A stretch of 64,000 nt of DNA from Haloarchaeobius amylolyticus. Lineage in GTDB: Archaea > Halobacteriota > Halobacteria > Halobacteriales > Natrialbaceae. Made by a program: the position numbers and the translations under genes. The stretch is taken from positions 62,001-126,000 of the forward strand of contig NZ_JANHDH010000004.1 in NCBI RefSeq assembly GCF_026616195.1, written 5' to 3'. The notes below the pieces were generated by a model, which worked only from the letters and a program-made list of their open reading frames with translations, was not told the origin of the DNA and did no database searches. Positions within the stretch are counted from its first letter, which is position 1. Each line of letters opens with the position of its first letter. Positions 25,227 to 33,921 of the stretch are shown one piece after another.

Positions 25227-25943
25227 TCACCGATAAACGAGGGTTAGGAACATCGCCACTTCACCGGCAAGCGTCGAGAGACTCAGGACCCAGAGGACAA
25301 TCGCGTCGGAGATGCTGCCAGTGGACAGGAGGATTGCACTCAAGGGCGTCGGCAGGACGGCAAGCAGGAAGATACCGACAGCGAGCGACGCCATCGTGGG
25401 CGACCGATACCGTACCGCGGCTCTCAGTGCCTGGCCGGTGACGAACATCCCTATCGTAACGACGATGCTCACTCCGGCGAGAGCGATCGGTGACGGGCCG
25501 AACAGATTCCCGACTAGAGACGTGAGGAGGCCAATTGCGAGGGCTGCACTGACGACGGCAAGATCTGATCGAGTGATGTCGCGAACTAGTCGACCCGCCC
25601 TTGGGCGTGGATTGCCGTACATCGCGTAGAGGATGGCGAGTAGACCAGCCAACTGGAAGATCGACGGCGCAAGTTCACGGATGGCCGGAGAGATCGTGCC
25701 AGAAACGTAGAAACGGAATGGGAGCGGTGCCACCGCCACGAGGACGAGACCGACGACGAGTGCTCGCAGCGCTGAATCAGCCTGCCGACGGTATCGGTAG
25801 ACAGCCAGACCCGCGGTGACGAGTGCGAGCAGGAACGAAATACCGAGAACAGCGATTATCACCATTGCTTGCCACTCGGCAATCGAGATGTTAGGGTCTG
25901 ACTGCATCGTGGCAACGTTCTCGGTGAGGTGCAGGGGTGTCAT
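25227..25943 (-). CDS. membrane protein, duplicated DUF7521-like unit
   Basis: A 238-residue protein with about six to seven hydrophobic segments. The unit VIIAVLGISFLLALVTAGLAVYRYRRQ ... LAGLLAILYAMYGNPRPR resembles the small membrane protein at 43856, and a second such unit follows (VSIVVTIGMFVTGQALRAAVRYRSP ... LSTLAGEVAMFLTLVYR), so this copy looks like a tandem duplication. The start overlaps the stop of the winged-helix gene by ATGA. DUF7521-like proteins are typically encoded next to winged-helix regulators in haloarchaea; the role is unknown. Confidence 0.75.
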   Translation of the reverse strand: MTPLHLTENVATMQSDPNISIAEWQAMVIIAVLGISFLLALVTAGLAVYRYRRQADSALRALVVGLVLVAVAPLPFRFYVSGTISPAIRELAPSIFQLAGLLAILYAMYGNPRPRAGRLVRDITRSDLAVVSAALAIGLLTSLVGNLFGPSPIALAGVSIVVTIGMFVTGQALRAAVRYRSPTMASLAVGIFLLAVLPTPLSAILLSTGSISDAIVLWVLSLSTLAGEVAMFLTLVYR

Positions 25944-26371
25944 GATCTCTTCAGGCGCTCGGTCAGGCGGTTCAGACGAGCGACCGCGTCGTCCTCGAAC
26001 TCTTTTCGAACGAGTTCGATATGGAACCCATCCTCGTCCAGTTCGATAGAAACACGGTCCAGGCGTGCACGGTACATGTTGAAGTGGTGCCCATTCGGGT
26101 CGAGTTCCTGCGTCTCCGCGAGGAGGTCTAATTCGACCAGCTCCCTGATTCGCCGGTAGACGGTCGATCGAGACGAATCTGAGAAGGCAACGATGTCATC
26201 AGCGGACTGTGCTCTGCCGGCAGTCAATACGAGGACCTCTCTGGAGCACTGGTCCTCGAGGGCACCCACGACGGATACCATCTCTTCTGGCACGCTTTCG
26301 TCGGCATCCGCAGTGCGTTCTCCCCGTCCGCGAGAACCATCGGCCGTGCCGTCGTCACCGTCTCTCCCCAT
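25940..26371 (-). CDS. winged-helix regulator paired with DUF7521-like protein
   Basis: A 143-residue protein. After an acidic tail of about 27 residues comes the winged helix: VSVVGALEDQCSREVLVLTA, SADDIVAFSDSSRSTVYRRI, RELVELDLLAETQELDPNGHHFNMYRA. The ending (VSIELDEDGFHIELVRKEFEDDAVARLNRLTERLK) parallels the regulator at 44188. ATG 26371 is preferred over the more upstream frame, whose composition is not protein-like. It is translationally coupled to the membrane protein. Confidence 0.82.
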   Translation of the reverse strand: MGRDGDDGTADGSRGRGERTADADESVPEEMVSVVGALEDQCSREVLVLTAGRAQSADDIVAFSDSSRSTVYRRIRELVELDLLAETQELDPNGHHFNMYRARLDRVSIELDEDGFHIELVRKEFEDDAVARLNRLTERLKRS

Positions 26372-26715
26372 CGATCGTCGTCTCCGTCGTACAGGAGGAC
26401 TCGTTGCCCGAGATAGATAACAATCCCGGGAGTCGACGGTGACAGATACTCCGTAAACGCAGTCCGCCATGCTCGGCGCAACTCCGTCGTCGAAAAGCTA
26501 GCTGGACATACTCACTCATCTGTGTCCTCTTTCCGTCGAGCGGAGAATGAACCCTCGTACCAGTGGCTGGCGTGGAGACTGAGGGAAAGTTTCAAGGGGT
26601 CGTTCCAGCGTGGCTGTGCCATCGATGTGAACCGCGAACAGTTCGGGAGAAACTTGGGTCACACGTGGTTGAATGGTTGTATTCGTTCTACGTCGAATTC
26701 ATCCGTTAGGAATCA

Positions 26716-26732
26716 AAGAACTAATCGTTCTT
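26716..26732. promoter_or_regulatory. AAGAAC-n5-GTTCTT inverted repeat
   Basis: AAGAACTAATCGTTCTT has perfect 6-bp arms and lies in the 445-base gap before the serine hydrolase, 85 bases from ATG 26817. Apart from it and the AT-rich GAATTCTTTTTGTGC just after it, the gap 26372-26816 holds nothing I can support. Confidence 0.35.
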
Positions 26733-26816
26733 GAATTCTTTTTGTGCATATGCAATCAGGAGCGTGTCAGTCAGGGCCCCGCTCATCGCAGGATATCCTC
26801 GAGAGGGCCTCCGACG

Positions 26817-28016
26817 ATGGGTGACCAACAACACCAGATCGAAGGACGTGTCGAACCAGGGTTCGAACCAGTCAAAGAAGCCTTCGAGAAGAATTTCGAG
26901 GACCGTGACGAACTCGGAGCCGCCTGCGCCGTCAGCTATCAGGGAGAACTCGTCGTCGACATCTGGGGTGGATATAAAGACGTTGAACGGACCGATCCAT
27001 GGACTGAGGACACGCTCGTACTCGTCTTCTCGACCACTAAAGGCATTGCCGCAGCGACAATCGCACACGCCCGGGCCGCTGGCCACATCTCTTACGATGC
27101 CCGTGTGGCTGAGCTCTGGCCTGCATTTGGCACCAACGGGAAGGAGGACATCACTGTCCGGCAGTTACTCGGCCATCAGGCAGGGCTCGCAGCGGTCAAT
27201 CAGACCCTCACTGCGGATCGCCTGGAAGACAGAGAATGGCTCATGGAAACTCTCGCGCGCAAGCGCCCTGACTGGACGCCGGGCGCTCGGCACGGCTACC
27301 ACGCCTGGACCTTGGGCTGGTACGAGAGCGAACTCCTCCGGCGATGTGACCCCCAGAGCCGGGCACTTCCGGAGTACTTCAGCGCCGAACTCGCCGACCC
27401 GCTGGATCTCGAATTCTACATCGGGATTCCAGACGAAATCGACGAGGGCCGAATCGCCGCTATCCAGGGGTTCGGAGCACGTGACCTGGTCGGTAATCTT
27501 ACCGGGTTCCCCTGGAAGATGCTCCTTGCACTGGCGAACCCCCGCTCGATGGTGTCGAAGTCGATGAGTCCGTTCGACGTGTCGTCGCCCGCTGAACTGA
27601 ACGACCCGCCGTACCGGTATCTCCAGATACCCGCTGGGAACGGTATCGGTGCTGTCCGCGACATCGCCCGCCTCTACGGCGCCCTCGCCACCGAGGCTGG
27701 CCCACCAGGATTCGACACGTCGACGATTGATGCGCTTGCGCAACCGGGTAATCCGCCGGCAGAGGGACCGCAAGACGTGATATTGAAGACTGAGACAGCG
27801 TACTCACTTGGCTTCTGGAAGCCATTCGAGGGATTCGACTTCGGGACTCCCGCAGCATTTGGTGCGCCCGGTGCCGGCGGATCGTTCGCATTTGCCGATC
27901 CAGCCAGAGAACTCGGGTTCGCATACGCGCCAAACCGGATGGGAGTCAGAGTCTGGGACGACCCCCGTGAGGTGGCACTCCGTGACGCCGTCAGTCTCTG
28001 TCTCGACGAACTTTGA
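26817..28016 (+). CDS. serine hydrolase, class C beta-lactamase-like
   Basis: A 399-residue esterase/beta-lactamase family protein. The SxxK motif is STTK at residues 72-75 (LVLVFSTTKGIAAAT). A YxN-like Tyr lies in GYHAWTLGWYESEL, and the C-terminal HxG-type strand is replaced by FGAPGAGGSFAFADP, as in EstB-type esterases. The N-terminus FGEELGAACAVSYQGELVVDIWGGY is typical, and no signal peptide is visible. ATG 26817 fits the family start; the frame is open to 26673. Haloarchaeal members are probably esterases. It is convergent with the TetR gene. Confidence 0.87.
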   Translation: MGDQQHQIEGRVEPGFEPVKEAFEKNFEDRDELGAACAVSYQGELVVDIWGGYKDVERTDPWTEDTLVLVFSTTKGIAAATIAHARAAGHISYDARVAELWPAFGTNGKEDITVRQLLGHQAGLAAVNQTLTADRLEDREWLMETLARKRPDWTPGARHGYHAWTLGWYESELLRRCDPQSRALPEYFSAELADPLDLEFYIGIPDEIDEGRIAAIQGFGARDLVGNLTGFPWKMLLALANPRSMVSKSMSPFDVSSPAELNDPPYRYLQIPAGNGIGAVRDIARLYGALATEAGPPGFDTSTIDALAQPGNPPAEGPQDVILKTETAYSLGFWKPFEGFDFGTPAAFGAPGAGGSFAFADPARELGFAYAPNRMGVRVWDDPREVALRDAVSLCLDEL

Positions 28017-28057
28017 AGGGGCAGTCGCATCTGGTTCAAAGGTCGCTGGGGGGTGCC

Positions 28058-28666
28058 CTACTTCACTTCAGTTGCAGTGACCCCTCTTGCGAACGCCTCG
28101 ATTATGTAATCGCGGACCGCTGAATACCGCTCTTCGCCGATGTCGTCTCTGTGGAGGGCGACGTACGGTATCGCAGCGATAGCGGCGGCGACGGTTTCGG
28201 AATCGGGCCCCCAGATTCGCCCGGTTTCGAAAAACGGCTCGACGAACGTCTCGATGTACCCGATGTCGGCTTGCCGTTCCGCCTCACGTTCTGCAGGGGA
28301 TTGGGACGACCTGAGCCGTCCGAGCTCGTCGTCAACGATGAGTTGGCGGATGAGCGGGTTCGACTCGATCTCGTCGACAATGTAGTTCAGAAGTTCAATC
28401 GTCATCCTGTATGGGTCGTCGATTTCGGGGATTCCCGCGGCACGCATCTCGTGGTAGACGTCTTCAGCAACCCGCTGAAGTACTGCGAGATAGAGTTCTT
28501 CCTTCGATTCAAAGAACTGATAAAACGTACTTGTGCCTATCCCGACCTCGTCGGTGAGTTCCGTGACCGTCGTCTTCGCGAGCCCGAAGCGCGCAAACAG
28601 CGTTTCACCAGCGTCCATGAGATCAGCCCTGATCTGTTCGCGTTCCTCGTCGGAGAAGCCTCTCAT
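28058..28666 (-). CDS. TetR-family regulator 1
   Basis: A 202-residue TetR protein. DNA-binding part: MRGFSDEEREQIRADLMDAG, ETLFARFGLAKTTVTELTDEVGIGTSTFYQFFESKEELYLAVL. The ligand domain ends IPYVALHRDDIGEERYSAVRDYIIEAFARGV. It is closely similar, from the first residues to the last, to the TetR at 36362. The minus strand has TATA-like AAAAATATAGG about 25-33 bases before the ATG (leaderless) and an inverted repeat just upstream. It may control the adjoining ABC/CPBP cluster or serine hydrolase. Confidence 0.88.
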   Translation of the reverse strand: MRGFSDEEREQIRADLMDAGETLFARFGLAKTTVTELTDEVGIGTSTFYQFFESKEELYLAVLQRVAEDVYHEMRAAGIPEIDDPYRMTIELLNYIVDEIESNPLIRQLIVDDELGRLRSSQSPAEREAERQADIGYIETFVEPFFETGRIWGPDSETVAAAIAAIPYVALHRDDIGEERYSAVRDYIIEAFARGVTATEVK

Positions 28667-28703
28667 CTATGACCCTACGAATGGATATCTCCTATATTTT
28701 TGT

Positions 28704-28722
28704 GTTTCGGACCAACTGAAAC
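28704..28722. promoter_or_regulatory. inverted repeat upstream of TetR 1
   Basis: GTTTCGGACCAACTGAAAC has arms GTTTC-x-G and C-x-GAAAC and abuts the TATA-like box of the TetR gene on its upstream side. This is a fair candidate for autoregulation. The half ACCAACTGAAA also occurs at 18855 before the DUF6653 gene. Confidence 0.45.
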
Positions 28723-28842
28723 GAGGGGGTCTGAGAGTTTCGGTCACCTGCAACCATGTGGCTTTCACAGCCCTCGGTGAGAGGGCCGTGTTAGCGTGAA
28801 GTTGAGAGCTGGCCGGGTCTGCAGGAAGACATTGGATCCACG

Positions 28843-29595
28843 TTATCCGGCGCTAAGTGCCACGATTGCGAGAATCGCGACGTTGTAGAAACCGTGTGCT
28901 ACAATCGGTACGAACAGCGTCCCCGTGTATTCGTAGAGCGCTCCGAGTGCGAGAGAGATCCCGAATACGATACCAATCGACACGACGGCACCAGGGCCGG
29001 TATAGGCAGCGACGAGATGTGGGACAGCGAAGACGACGCCACCGAGGACGACTGCCGCGATGGGCCCGAACACTTCACGAAGCCGACCTTGAACAACACC
29101 GCGGAAGAGGATCTCCTCGCCAGGGGCGACAAACAGGATGCTGGTCACGGCCGCGACAACGTAGAGGCGAGGGTCGGATTCAGCGGCTGCGGTGAGAGTG
29201 TTCTCCCCAGTAGAAATATCGAGTGCAGCAACTGTCTGATGGAGGACTGCGCCGACACCAAGTACGACAAAGAACCCCATGATGGCGAACCGAGCGTCCG
29301 TCCACGTCGGTCGTCGAAATCGTACGAGTGGCCCTGCACCACGGGACCGGCGGTACTGCAAGTAGCCGAGCGAGACGCCGGTGAAGACACCGAAATTCAC
29401 AAGCATCTTGTCGAGGACGTGGTCTACGAGAATCGGCTCAGACAGCGGGTCGAACGCGGCAACTGCCGTATCCACAGCCTCGGCCACACCCATCGCGAGG
29501 GTGACCGCGAGCGAAGCAATCGCGAGGGTGGTAGCTAGGACGGTGACGTTGTTTCGCACGGATGTCGTCGATTTTTTGTTACTTTTCCCAATCAT
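28843..29595 (-). CDS. CPBP-family intramembrane glutamic protease 1
   Basis: A 250-residue membrane protein with about seven hydrophobic segments and all CPBP (Abi/CAAX protease) motifs: motif 1 APGEEILFRG with the catalytic Glu-Glu, motif 2 FAVPHLVAAY, and motif 3 IVAHGFYNVA. CPBP proteins cleave within the membrane or act as immunity proteins next to bacteriocin exporters. The start overlaps the stop of a small upstream frame by ATGA, with GGAGGA before it. It lies downstream of an ABC-2 exporter. Confidence 0.87.
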   Translation of the reverse strand: MIGKSNKKSTTSVRNNVTVLATTLAIASLAVTLAMGVAEAVDTAVAAFDPLSEPILVDHVLDKMLVNFGVFTGVSLGYLQYRRSRGAGPLVRFRRPTWTDARFAIMGFFVVLGVGAVLHQTVAALDISTGENTLTAAAESDPRLYVVAAVTSILFVAPGEEILFRGVVQGRLREVFGPIAAVVLGGVVFAVPHLVAAYTGPGAVVSIGIVFGISLALGALYEYTGTLFVPIVAHGFYNVAILAIVALSAG

Positions 29596-29783
29596 AGTCC
29601 TCCTCGATTGCCGACCCAGTCGACCAGCGTGCGCTGTCCCATCCAGTATTCTTCCACGAGAAGAGGCGAGTGGTCCCGATACGGGGGACGTTTGGCAAGC
29701 ATCTTCTGTACCTGTACGAGGGTATCGAGGAGTCCATCTGTGAAACTATTTCTCTGTCCGGTATAGATATATTTCACCAACAT
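29592..29783 (-). CDS. small frame coupled to CPBP gene
   Basis: A frame of up to 63 residues ending RGGL, whose stop TGA overlaps the CPBP start. The part from about residue 19 (DGLLDTLVQVQKMLAKRPPYRDHSPLLVEE) has protein-like composition. However, its first ATG lies inside a palindrome and upstream of the likely TATA box, so translation would have to begin later (ATG 29702 would leave 36 residues). It could be a real small peptide or a remnant of a longer protein. No family is recognised. Confidence 0.4.
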   Translation of the reverse strand: MLVKYIYTGQRNSFTDGLLDTLVQVQKMLAKRPPYRDHSPLLVEEYWMGQRTLVDWVGNRGGL

Positions 29784-29788
29784 GTTGG
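29777..29788. promoter_or_regulatory. CCAACATGTTGG palindrome with promoter
   Basis: A perfect 12-base palindrome. Immediately after it on the minus strand comes TGAAATATATCTATACC, a strong BRE/TATA combination, so this is a promoter for the small frame and CPBP gene with an operator directly upstream of it. Confidence 0.62.
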
Positions 29789-29816
29789 AGCAATCTCAGG
29801 GGGATGGGTACCCAGT

Positions 29817-30686
29817 TCAGAGGTCACTTCGCTGGAAGCGCAGATACCCCAGGATCGATGGGACAAATACCCACACCGAGATGATTGCACCAGCAATCCA
29901 GTCGTTCAGATAGAACGGGACCGTGCTGGTTCCGAGCTGATCGGCGATAGACATCGATGCTGCTTCAACCGGGCGGATACGGAACAGTCCGCTTCCAACA
30001 TTCACGTCGAGGGCGGCGCTGACGAGAATCAGATAGGAATCAGTCGGTGAGACGCGTTCGAGGAACAGGTACCATGCGGGCACCTCGATGCCGGGAATCG
30101 TCCCGGTGATCATGTAGTGGACACCCGCGAGAAGTGGGTGCCAGAACATAACGAGGATGAAGTACGCGCTGACGGCCGCTGCAAGGGCACGGCCACGAGA
30201 CCGAAAGCTCGCGGAGATACCTACTGCAAGGCCGGTGAACGCGATTCCGAGTCCGACCGTTGCCAGCGCGAATGCCACGTATGCTACCAGTGGCACGTCA
30301 CCGTAGAGGCCGAACGCCACGACCCCGGAGACGGTAAAGGCGATGACCACTGCGAGACTCACAACCGCCACTCTGCCGATGAGCTTCCCCAAGACGAACG
30401 CTTGACGGGTCACAGGGAACCCTAGCAGAAGTTTTAGACTCCCAGATTCGCGTTCTCCAACGATGGACATGTATCCCACAACAATCGCGGCGAGGGGCAC
30501 GAGGAGAATCGATGGTAACGTAAGTGTGCTGAGAGCATCAGCTGTCGTCGCTTGCTCGACGTCGAGAAGCGCAAACAGGGAGACACCCAACACGGAAAGG
30601 AGAGTGAACACGGTCGTCAGAACCCACATCATTCTCGACCGTGTCGCGTCGCGGAAATCCTTCCCGGCGACTCCTAACATGCTCAC
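29817..30686 (-). CDS. ABC-2 family exporter permease
   Basis: A 289-residue membrane protein of the ABC-2/NosY-like type: soluble start VAGKDFRDATRSRMMWVLTTVF, then VGYMSIVGERESGSLKLLLGFPVTRQAFVLGKLIGRVA between helices 2 and 3, six hydrophobic segments in all. GTG 30686 overlaps the ATPase stop and has GGAGGTGA six bases before it; ATG 30680 is an alternative. It is the membrane partner of the ATPase at 30683. Confidence 0.85.
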   Translation of the reverse strand: MSMLGVAGKDFRDATRSRMMWVLTTVFTLLSVLGVSLFALLDVEQATTADALSTLTLPSILLVPLAAIVVGYMSIVGERESGSLKLLLGFPVTRQAFVLGKLIGRVAVVSLAVVIAFTVSGVVAFGLYGDVPLVAYVAFALATVGLGIAFTGLAVGISASFRSRGRALAAAVSAYFILVMFWHPLLAGVHYMITGTIPGIEVPAWYLFLERVSPTDSYLILVSAALDVNVGSGLFRIRPVEAASMSIADQLGTSTVPFYLNDWIAGAIISVWVFVPSILGYLRFQRSDL

Positions 30687-31651
30687 GCGTGCTCACCTCC
30701 GGAGGTGGATGGACTGGCCGACAGCAGCGGGTCACTATGCATGGTAGCCCCCGAACCATCGATGGTCGCCGCGTAGAGGTCCTCAAGCGAGGCCGACGTA
30801 GTCTCGAAATCTTCAATCTGGGACCCAGCATCTCTGATGGCATCGAGAACGCGAATTTTCGTCGCGCCATCGGAACAACCGCAGATGACACGGTCGTCTT
30901 CAATGTTCACGGACGTGACTCCATCGACTGTCGATACGGTTTCGGCTTCGGGAACCGGTGTGACAGATACGGAGAGGGTAGCTGTCGACCCGATCCGGTC
31001 GCGTAACCCGTCCACTGTGTCGACAGCAAGTAATTTCCCCTGATCGATTATTGCGACGCGGTCACAGACAGCCTCCACCTGTGAGAGGTCGTGGCTCGAG
31101 AAGAACACAGTCGCGCCACGGTCGGCTTCTTCGCGGGCAATCTCACGGAGTGCCGTGATGCCCGTTGGGTCGAGACCACTCGATGGCTCGTCGAAAACCA
31201 GAACAGACGGCGAGCCCACGAGTGCCATGCCGAGGACAAGTCGCTGCGTCATCCCTTTCGAGAAGCCACCAGCATCTCGGTCTGCCGCGTCAGCTATGCC
31301 GACCCGCTTGAGGACCGTCATGGGGTCGTCTTCGGCGCCCTTGAACCGGATTGCCAGTTCGATGTGTTCGCGGGCCGTGAGTCGGTCATAGATGTCATAT
31401 CCGTCCGGGAGTACACCGACGTGTTGCCTGACCGCACGTGATTCAGCGGTGGCGTCGTAGCCGAGGACTCGCACGGAACCAGCCGTCGGTTTTGCATAGT
31501 TCAGGAGCACATCGATTGTCGTGGACTTCCCGGCGCCATTGGGCCCAAGGAAGCCAAAGATCTCTCCCTCCGAAACCTCCAGCGAGAGGTCGTCGACGGC
31601 AACGGTGTCGCCGTACTCTTTCCGAAGGGAATTTATCTGGATTGCAGTCAT
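30683..31651 (-). CDS. ABC exporter ATP-binding subunit
   Basis: A 322-residue ATPase: Walker A FGFLGPNGAGKSTTIDVLL, Q-loop VGVLPDGYDIYDRL, signature GGFSKGMTQRLVLGMAL, Walker B VLVFDEPSSGLDPTG, switch His FFSSHDLSQ. A C-terminal ACT-like tail of about 100 residues follows (ATLSVSVTPVPEAETVSTVDGV), as in gliding-type/NosF-like exporters. ATG 31651 (MTAIQINSLRKEYG) begins the domain directly; a TATA-like ATATTTATATTTTTT is at 31724-31738. Confidence 0.9.
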   Translation of the reverse strand: MTAIQINSLRKEYGDTVAVDDLSLEVSEGEIFGFLGPNGAGKSTTIDVLLNYAKPTAGSVRVLGYDATAESRAVRQHVGVLPDGYDIYDRLTAREHIELAIRFKGAEDDPMTVLKRVGIADAADRDAGGFSKGMTQRLVLGMALVGSPSVLVFDEPSSGLDPTGITALREIAREEADRGATVFFSSHDLSQVEAVCDRVAIIDQGKLLAVDTVDGLRDRIGSTATLSVSVTPVPEAETVSTVDGVTSVNIEDDRVICGCSDGATKIRVLDAIRDAGSQIEDFETTSASLEDLYAATIDGSGATMHSDPLLSASPSTSGGEHA

Positions 31652-31855
31652 CGACTTCCAGTAGCACTGGAGCAAAGGTGAATAGAGAACCACAGTCGCG
31701 GGGGCTGCCACCATGCAAAAAATATAAATATGTGCTTCTGCCGAAATCCTCGGCTGCTGATGTGTTGTTGAAGACCTGCTGGACACAGAGCGCGAATCTG
31801 CCAAGAAACCCATCACGGATTCGCTTGTCTGGAGTGTGAGACCCAGACGAAGTAG

Positions 31856-32053
31856 CTATCCTGAGGCGTTGCTCCCCGTCGAGAGGCGATCGATGACCAT
31901 CCCGGTGGCGTATTCCACCAGACTGAACACGATGGCAAACAGGAGACCGAATTCGATGCCATATTCGATTCCACCGACTAACTCGGCGTGGGCACTCTCA
32001 TACGCGTATCCTATAATTCTCGGGGGATTGTACCGGGTCCAGACTGGTGGCCA
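31856..32053 (-). pseudogene. C-terminal remnant of a membrane protein
   Basis: A 65-codon open stretch without a start codon, preceded by a stop at 32054. It reads like real protein near its end: YESAHAELVGGIEYGIEF then GLLFAIVFSLVEYATGMVID, a membrane helix. This is probably the tail of a deleted gene. Family not recognised. Confidence 0.4.
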
Positions 32054-32063
32054 CTACACTGGG

Positions 32064-32078
32064 CTGTAGCGGCTACAG
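32064..32078. promoter_or_regulatory. CTGTAGC-G-GCTACAG palindrome
   Basis: Perfect 7-bp arms around one base, 46-60 bases before ATG 32125 of the decayed metallo-beta-lactamase gene. It is related in pattern to the sites at 17042 and 42050. Confidence 0.45.
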
Positions 32079-32124
32079 TGCGCTGGACTCGACCGTTCAA
32101 GCCGTCACTCCGTCTCTCAGGGGT

Positions 32125-32822
32125 ATGGACGAACCGTCCACCACGGCAACTGAACTGCAAGCGAAGACGAACGTAAGCGAACCCAGAGACCCCGATGTGA
32201 CGGTGACCGTCGAGGTGCTCCGGACCGGGAGCGTCTCAATCGACCGGGCGTTGGCCTACGAGGAGGCGACCCGACACCCGATGCCGGAGACTGGCTGGTT
32301 CCGGCCGGCAGACGCCCGGCGCTGGGTGCCCGTCTCTGCCTACCTGTTGACACACCCGGAAGGGACGGTGCTCGTCGATACCGGCGGCACCGAGACCTCC
32401 GGACCGACGGCCGTGGCCATCTCGGGCTCATCCTCTCGTCGCTCCACGAAGCCCACCTCCCGCCTGGAGAGGCTGTTGACGAACAACTCACGGCCCATGG
32501 CATCGAGCCGGCCGATCTGGCCATCGTCGTCCTCACGCACCTCAACCCGGACCACGTCAGCGGGCTCGCCCACGTTGCCGACGCCCCGCGGATCCTGGTG
32601 AGCGAAGAGGTAATCGGTACCACCGCGCTCGCCGTGCGAACCACACACAGCCCGGATTCAGCAGCTACAACCGGAAATGACCTGCTGAAGTATACCGTGA
32701 AGCGCGCGCACCCTATTCAGGACGATACACCTGTCAACATCAGGGCATTCGAACAGGGCAACAAATGGGGTTCTGTTCTCTGTCGTCTTACGGGGCATTT
32801 CGATCGGTGCATTCGTTTTTGA
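32125..32822 (+). pseudogene. metallo-beta-lactamase fold protein, decayed
   Basis: Frame 1 gives the MBL N-terminus (VSAYLLTHPEGTVLVDTGG), then shifts near 32400-32415. The continuation GHLGLILSSLHEAHLPPGEA leads to the metal motif LTHLNPDHVSGLAHV, with Asn where the second His is expected. After ILVSEE the sequence stops resembling the family and runs to a stop at 32822. A frameshift, a lost ligand and a missing C-terminus mean this is a pseudogene. Original role probably lactonase-like. Confidence 0.72.
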
Positions 32823-32840
32823 TATGGGTCGGTGGAGTTT

Positions 32841-33719
32841 TCAGACGAGTAATACATCATCAAGGGCACCGCGGATTGATTCCGTCGCACCGAGGCCGGT
32901 GAGGTGACCAACGAGCCACACGGTGGGGTCGACCGTTAGATAGGAACGCGACTGGACCTCGTAACGATTGAGGCAGTCGTAGAGTCCGAGCACAGGATGG
33001 ACATGAGCGTGACTCCGATTGCGCCAATCGTCGGTGAAATTGAGACGCTCGCGGAGGTGATCAGGTCTCTCAACTGCGGCTGAGGCCGCGGGGACAGTCG
33101 TGAGGAAGATCTCTGCGTGTGCGGTCCCTGCCATCATCGGAACGTACGCATCGGCAGTATCGTACACTGTGTGATGACGGCCAGTCACGAACCCGCCGAG
33201 ACTGTAGCCGGCAACGACAGTTCGGCCAGCGATCGCCTGACACAGCCGTTCGGTGAGCGTGACAGAGACGGCGATCATCGCGAGGTATCCCTGGAGCGTT
33301 CGACCGACACTCTGGACGCCGCCGAGTCGGTCGTGTCCAGGGGCACGAACGAGTATTAGATTCGCTGGGACGTTCGTTGGCTCGGGATATACATCGTCGA
33401 AGGTACTGGTATAGGGATACTCACCACCGCCGTGGTGCCAGATGAGGGTCGGTGCATCGAGCCCTCTCCAGTTCCGAATCGAGACCGCTGCTTGTTGGGG
33501 TCCAGATAACGTTTCGAGGGTCAGTTCTGTTGTGCCAGCCGTATCGAACACTGGCCAATCCGCCTCGATTGCACCGAGATGCTCGCCGAAGCTACTCGCA
33601 TCGACGCCATCGCGAAAGTACTTGCGGTGCCACGTGAGTCCTCGGAGCACCCGAAGGAACACAGAGTCGAGGAACACGTGACGATTCAGGATCCTCCGCG
33701 GTGGTCGAGCACGAATCAT
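32841..33719 (-). CDS. alpha/beta hydrolase fold protein
   Basis: A 292-residue hydrolase: oxyanion region PTLIWHHGGGEYPYT, nucleophile elbow VVAGYSLGGFVTGRHH, and a His in SHAHVHPVLGLYD. The late DPTVWLVGHLTG could supply an acid or His, so the full triad is uncertain. No signal peptide. It is transcribed away from the ABC operon at 33922. Substrate unknown. Confidence 0.78.
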   Translation of the reverse strand: MIRARPPRRILNRHVFLDSVFLRVLRGLTWHRKYFRDGVDASSFGEHLGAIEADWPVFDTAGTTELTLETLSGPQQAAVSIRNWRGLDAPTLIWHHGGGEYPYTSTFDDVYPEPTNVPANLILVRAPGHDRLGGVQSVGRTLQGYLAMIAVSVTLTERLCQAIAGRTVVAGYSLGGFVTGRHHTVYDTADAYVPMMAGTAHAEIFLTTVPAASAAVERPDHLRERLNFTDDWRNRSHAHVHPVLGLYDCLNRYEVQSRSYLTVDPTVWLVGHLTGLGATESIRGALDDVLLV

Positions 33720-33921
33720 CGGTCAACCCATGGGCTACCGTGGCGACAGGGAGCAGTGTACTCACGGTTTGACCCTGGATGCAAACGATGGTGGACGCTT
33801 GCGGTGGTTGGATGTCCTGCGGAAGTCGGCGGGCCTGTTTCTGGAGTGGCTATGCCCATACCCAGTTGAAAACACGAAAAACGATATTGTTTTCTATTCG
33901 GTCTTCATTGGTTGGTCTACA

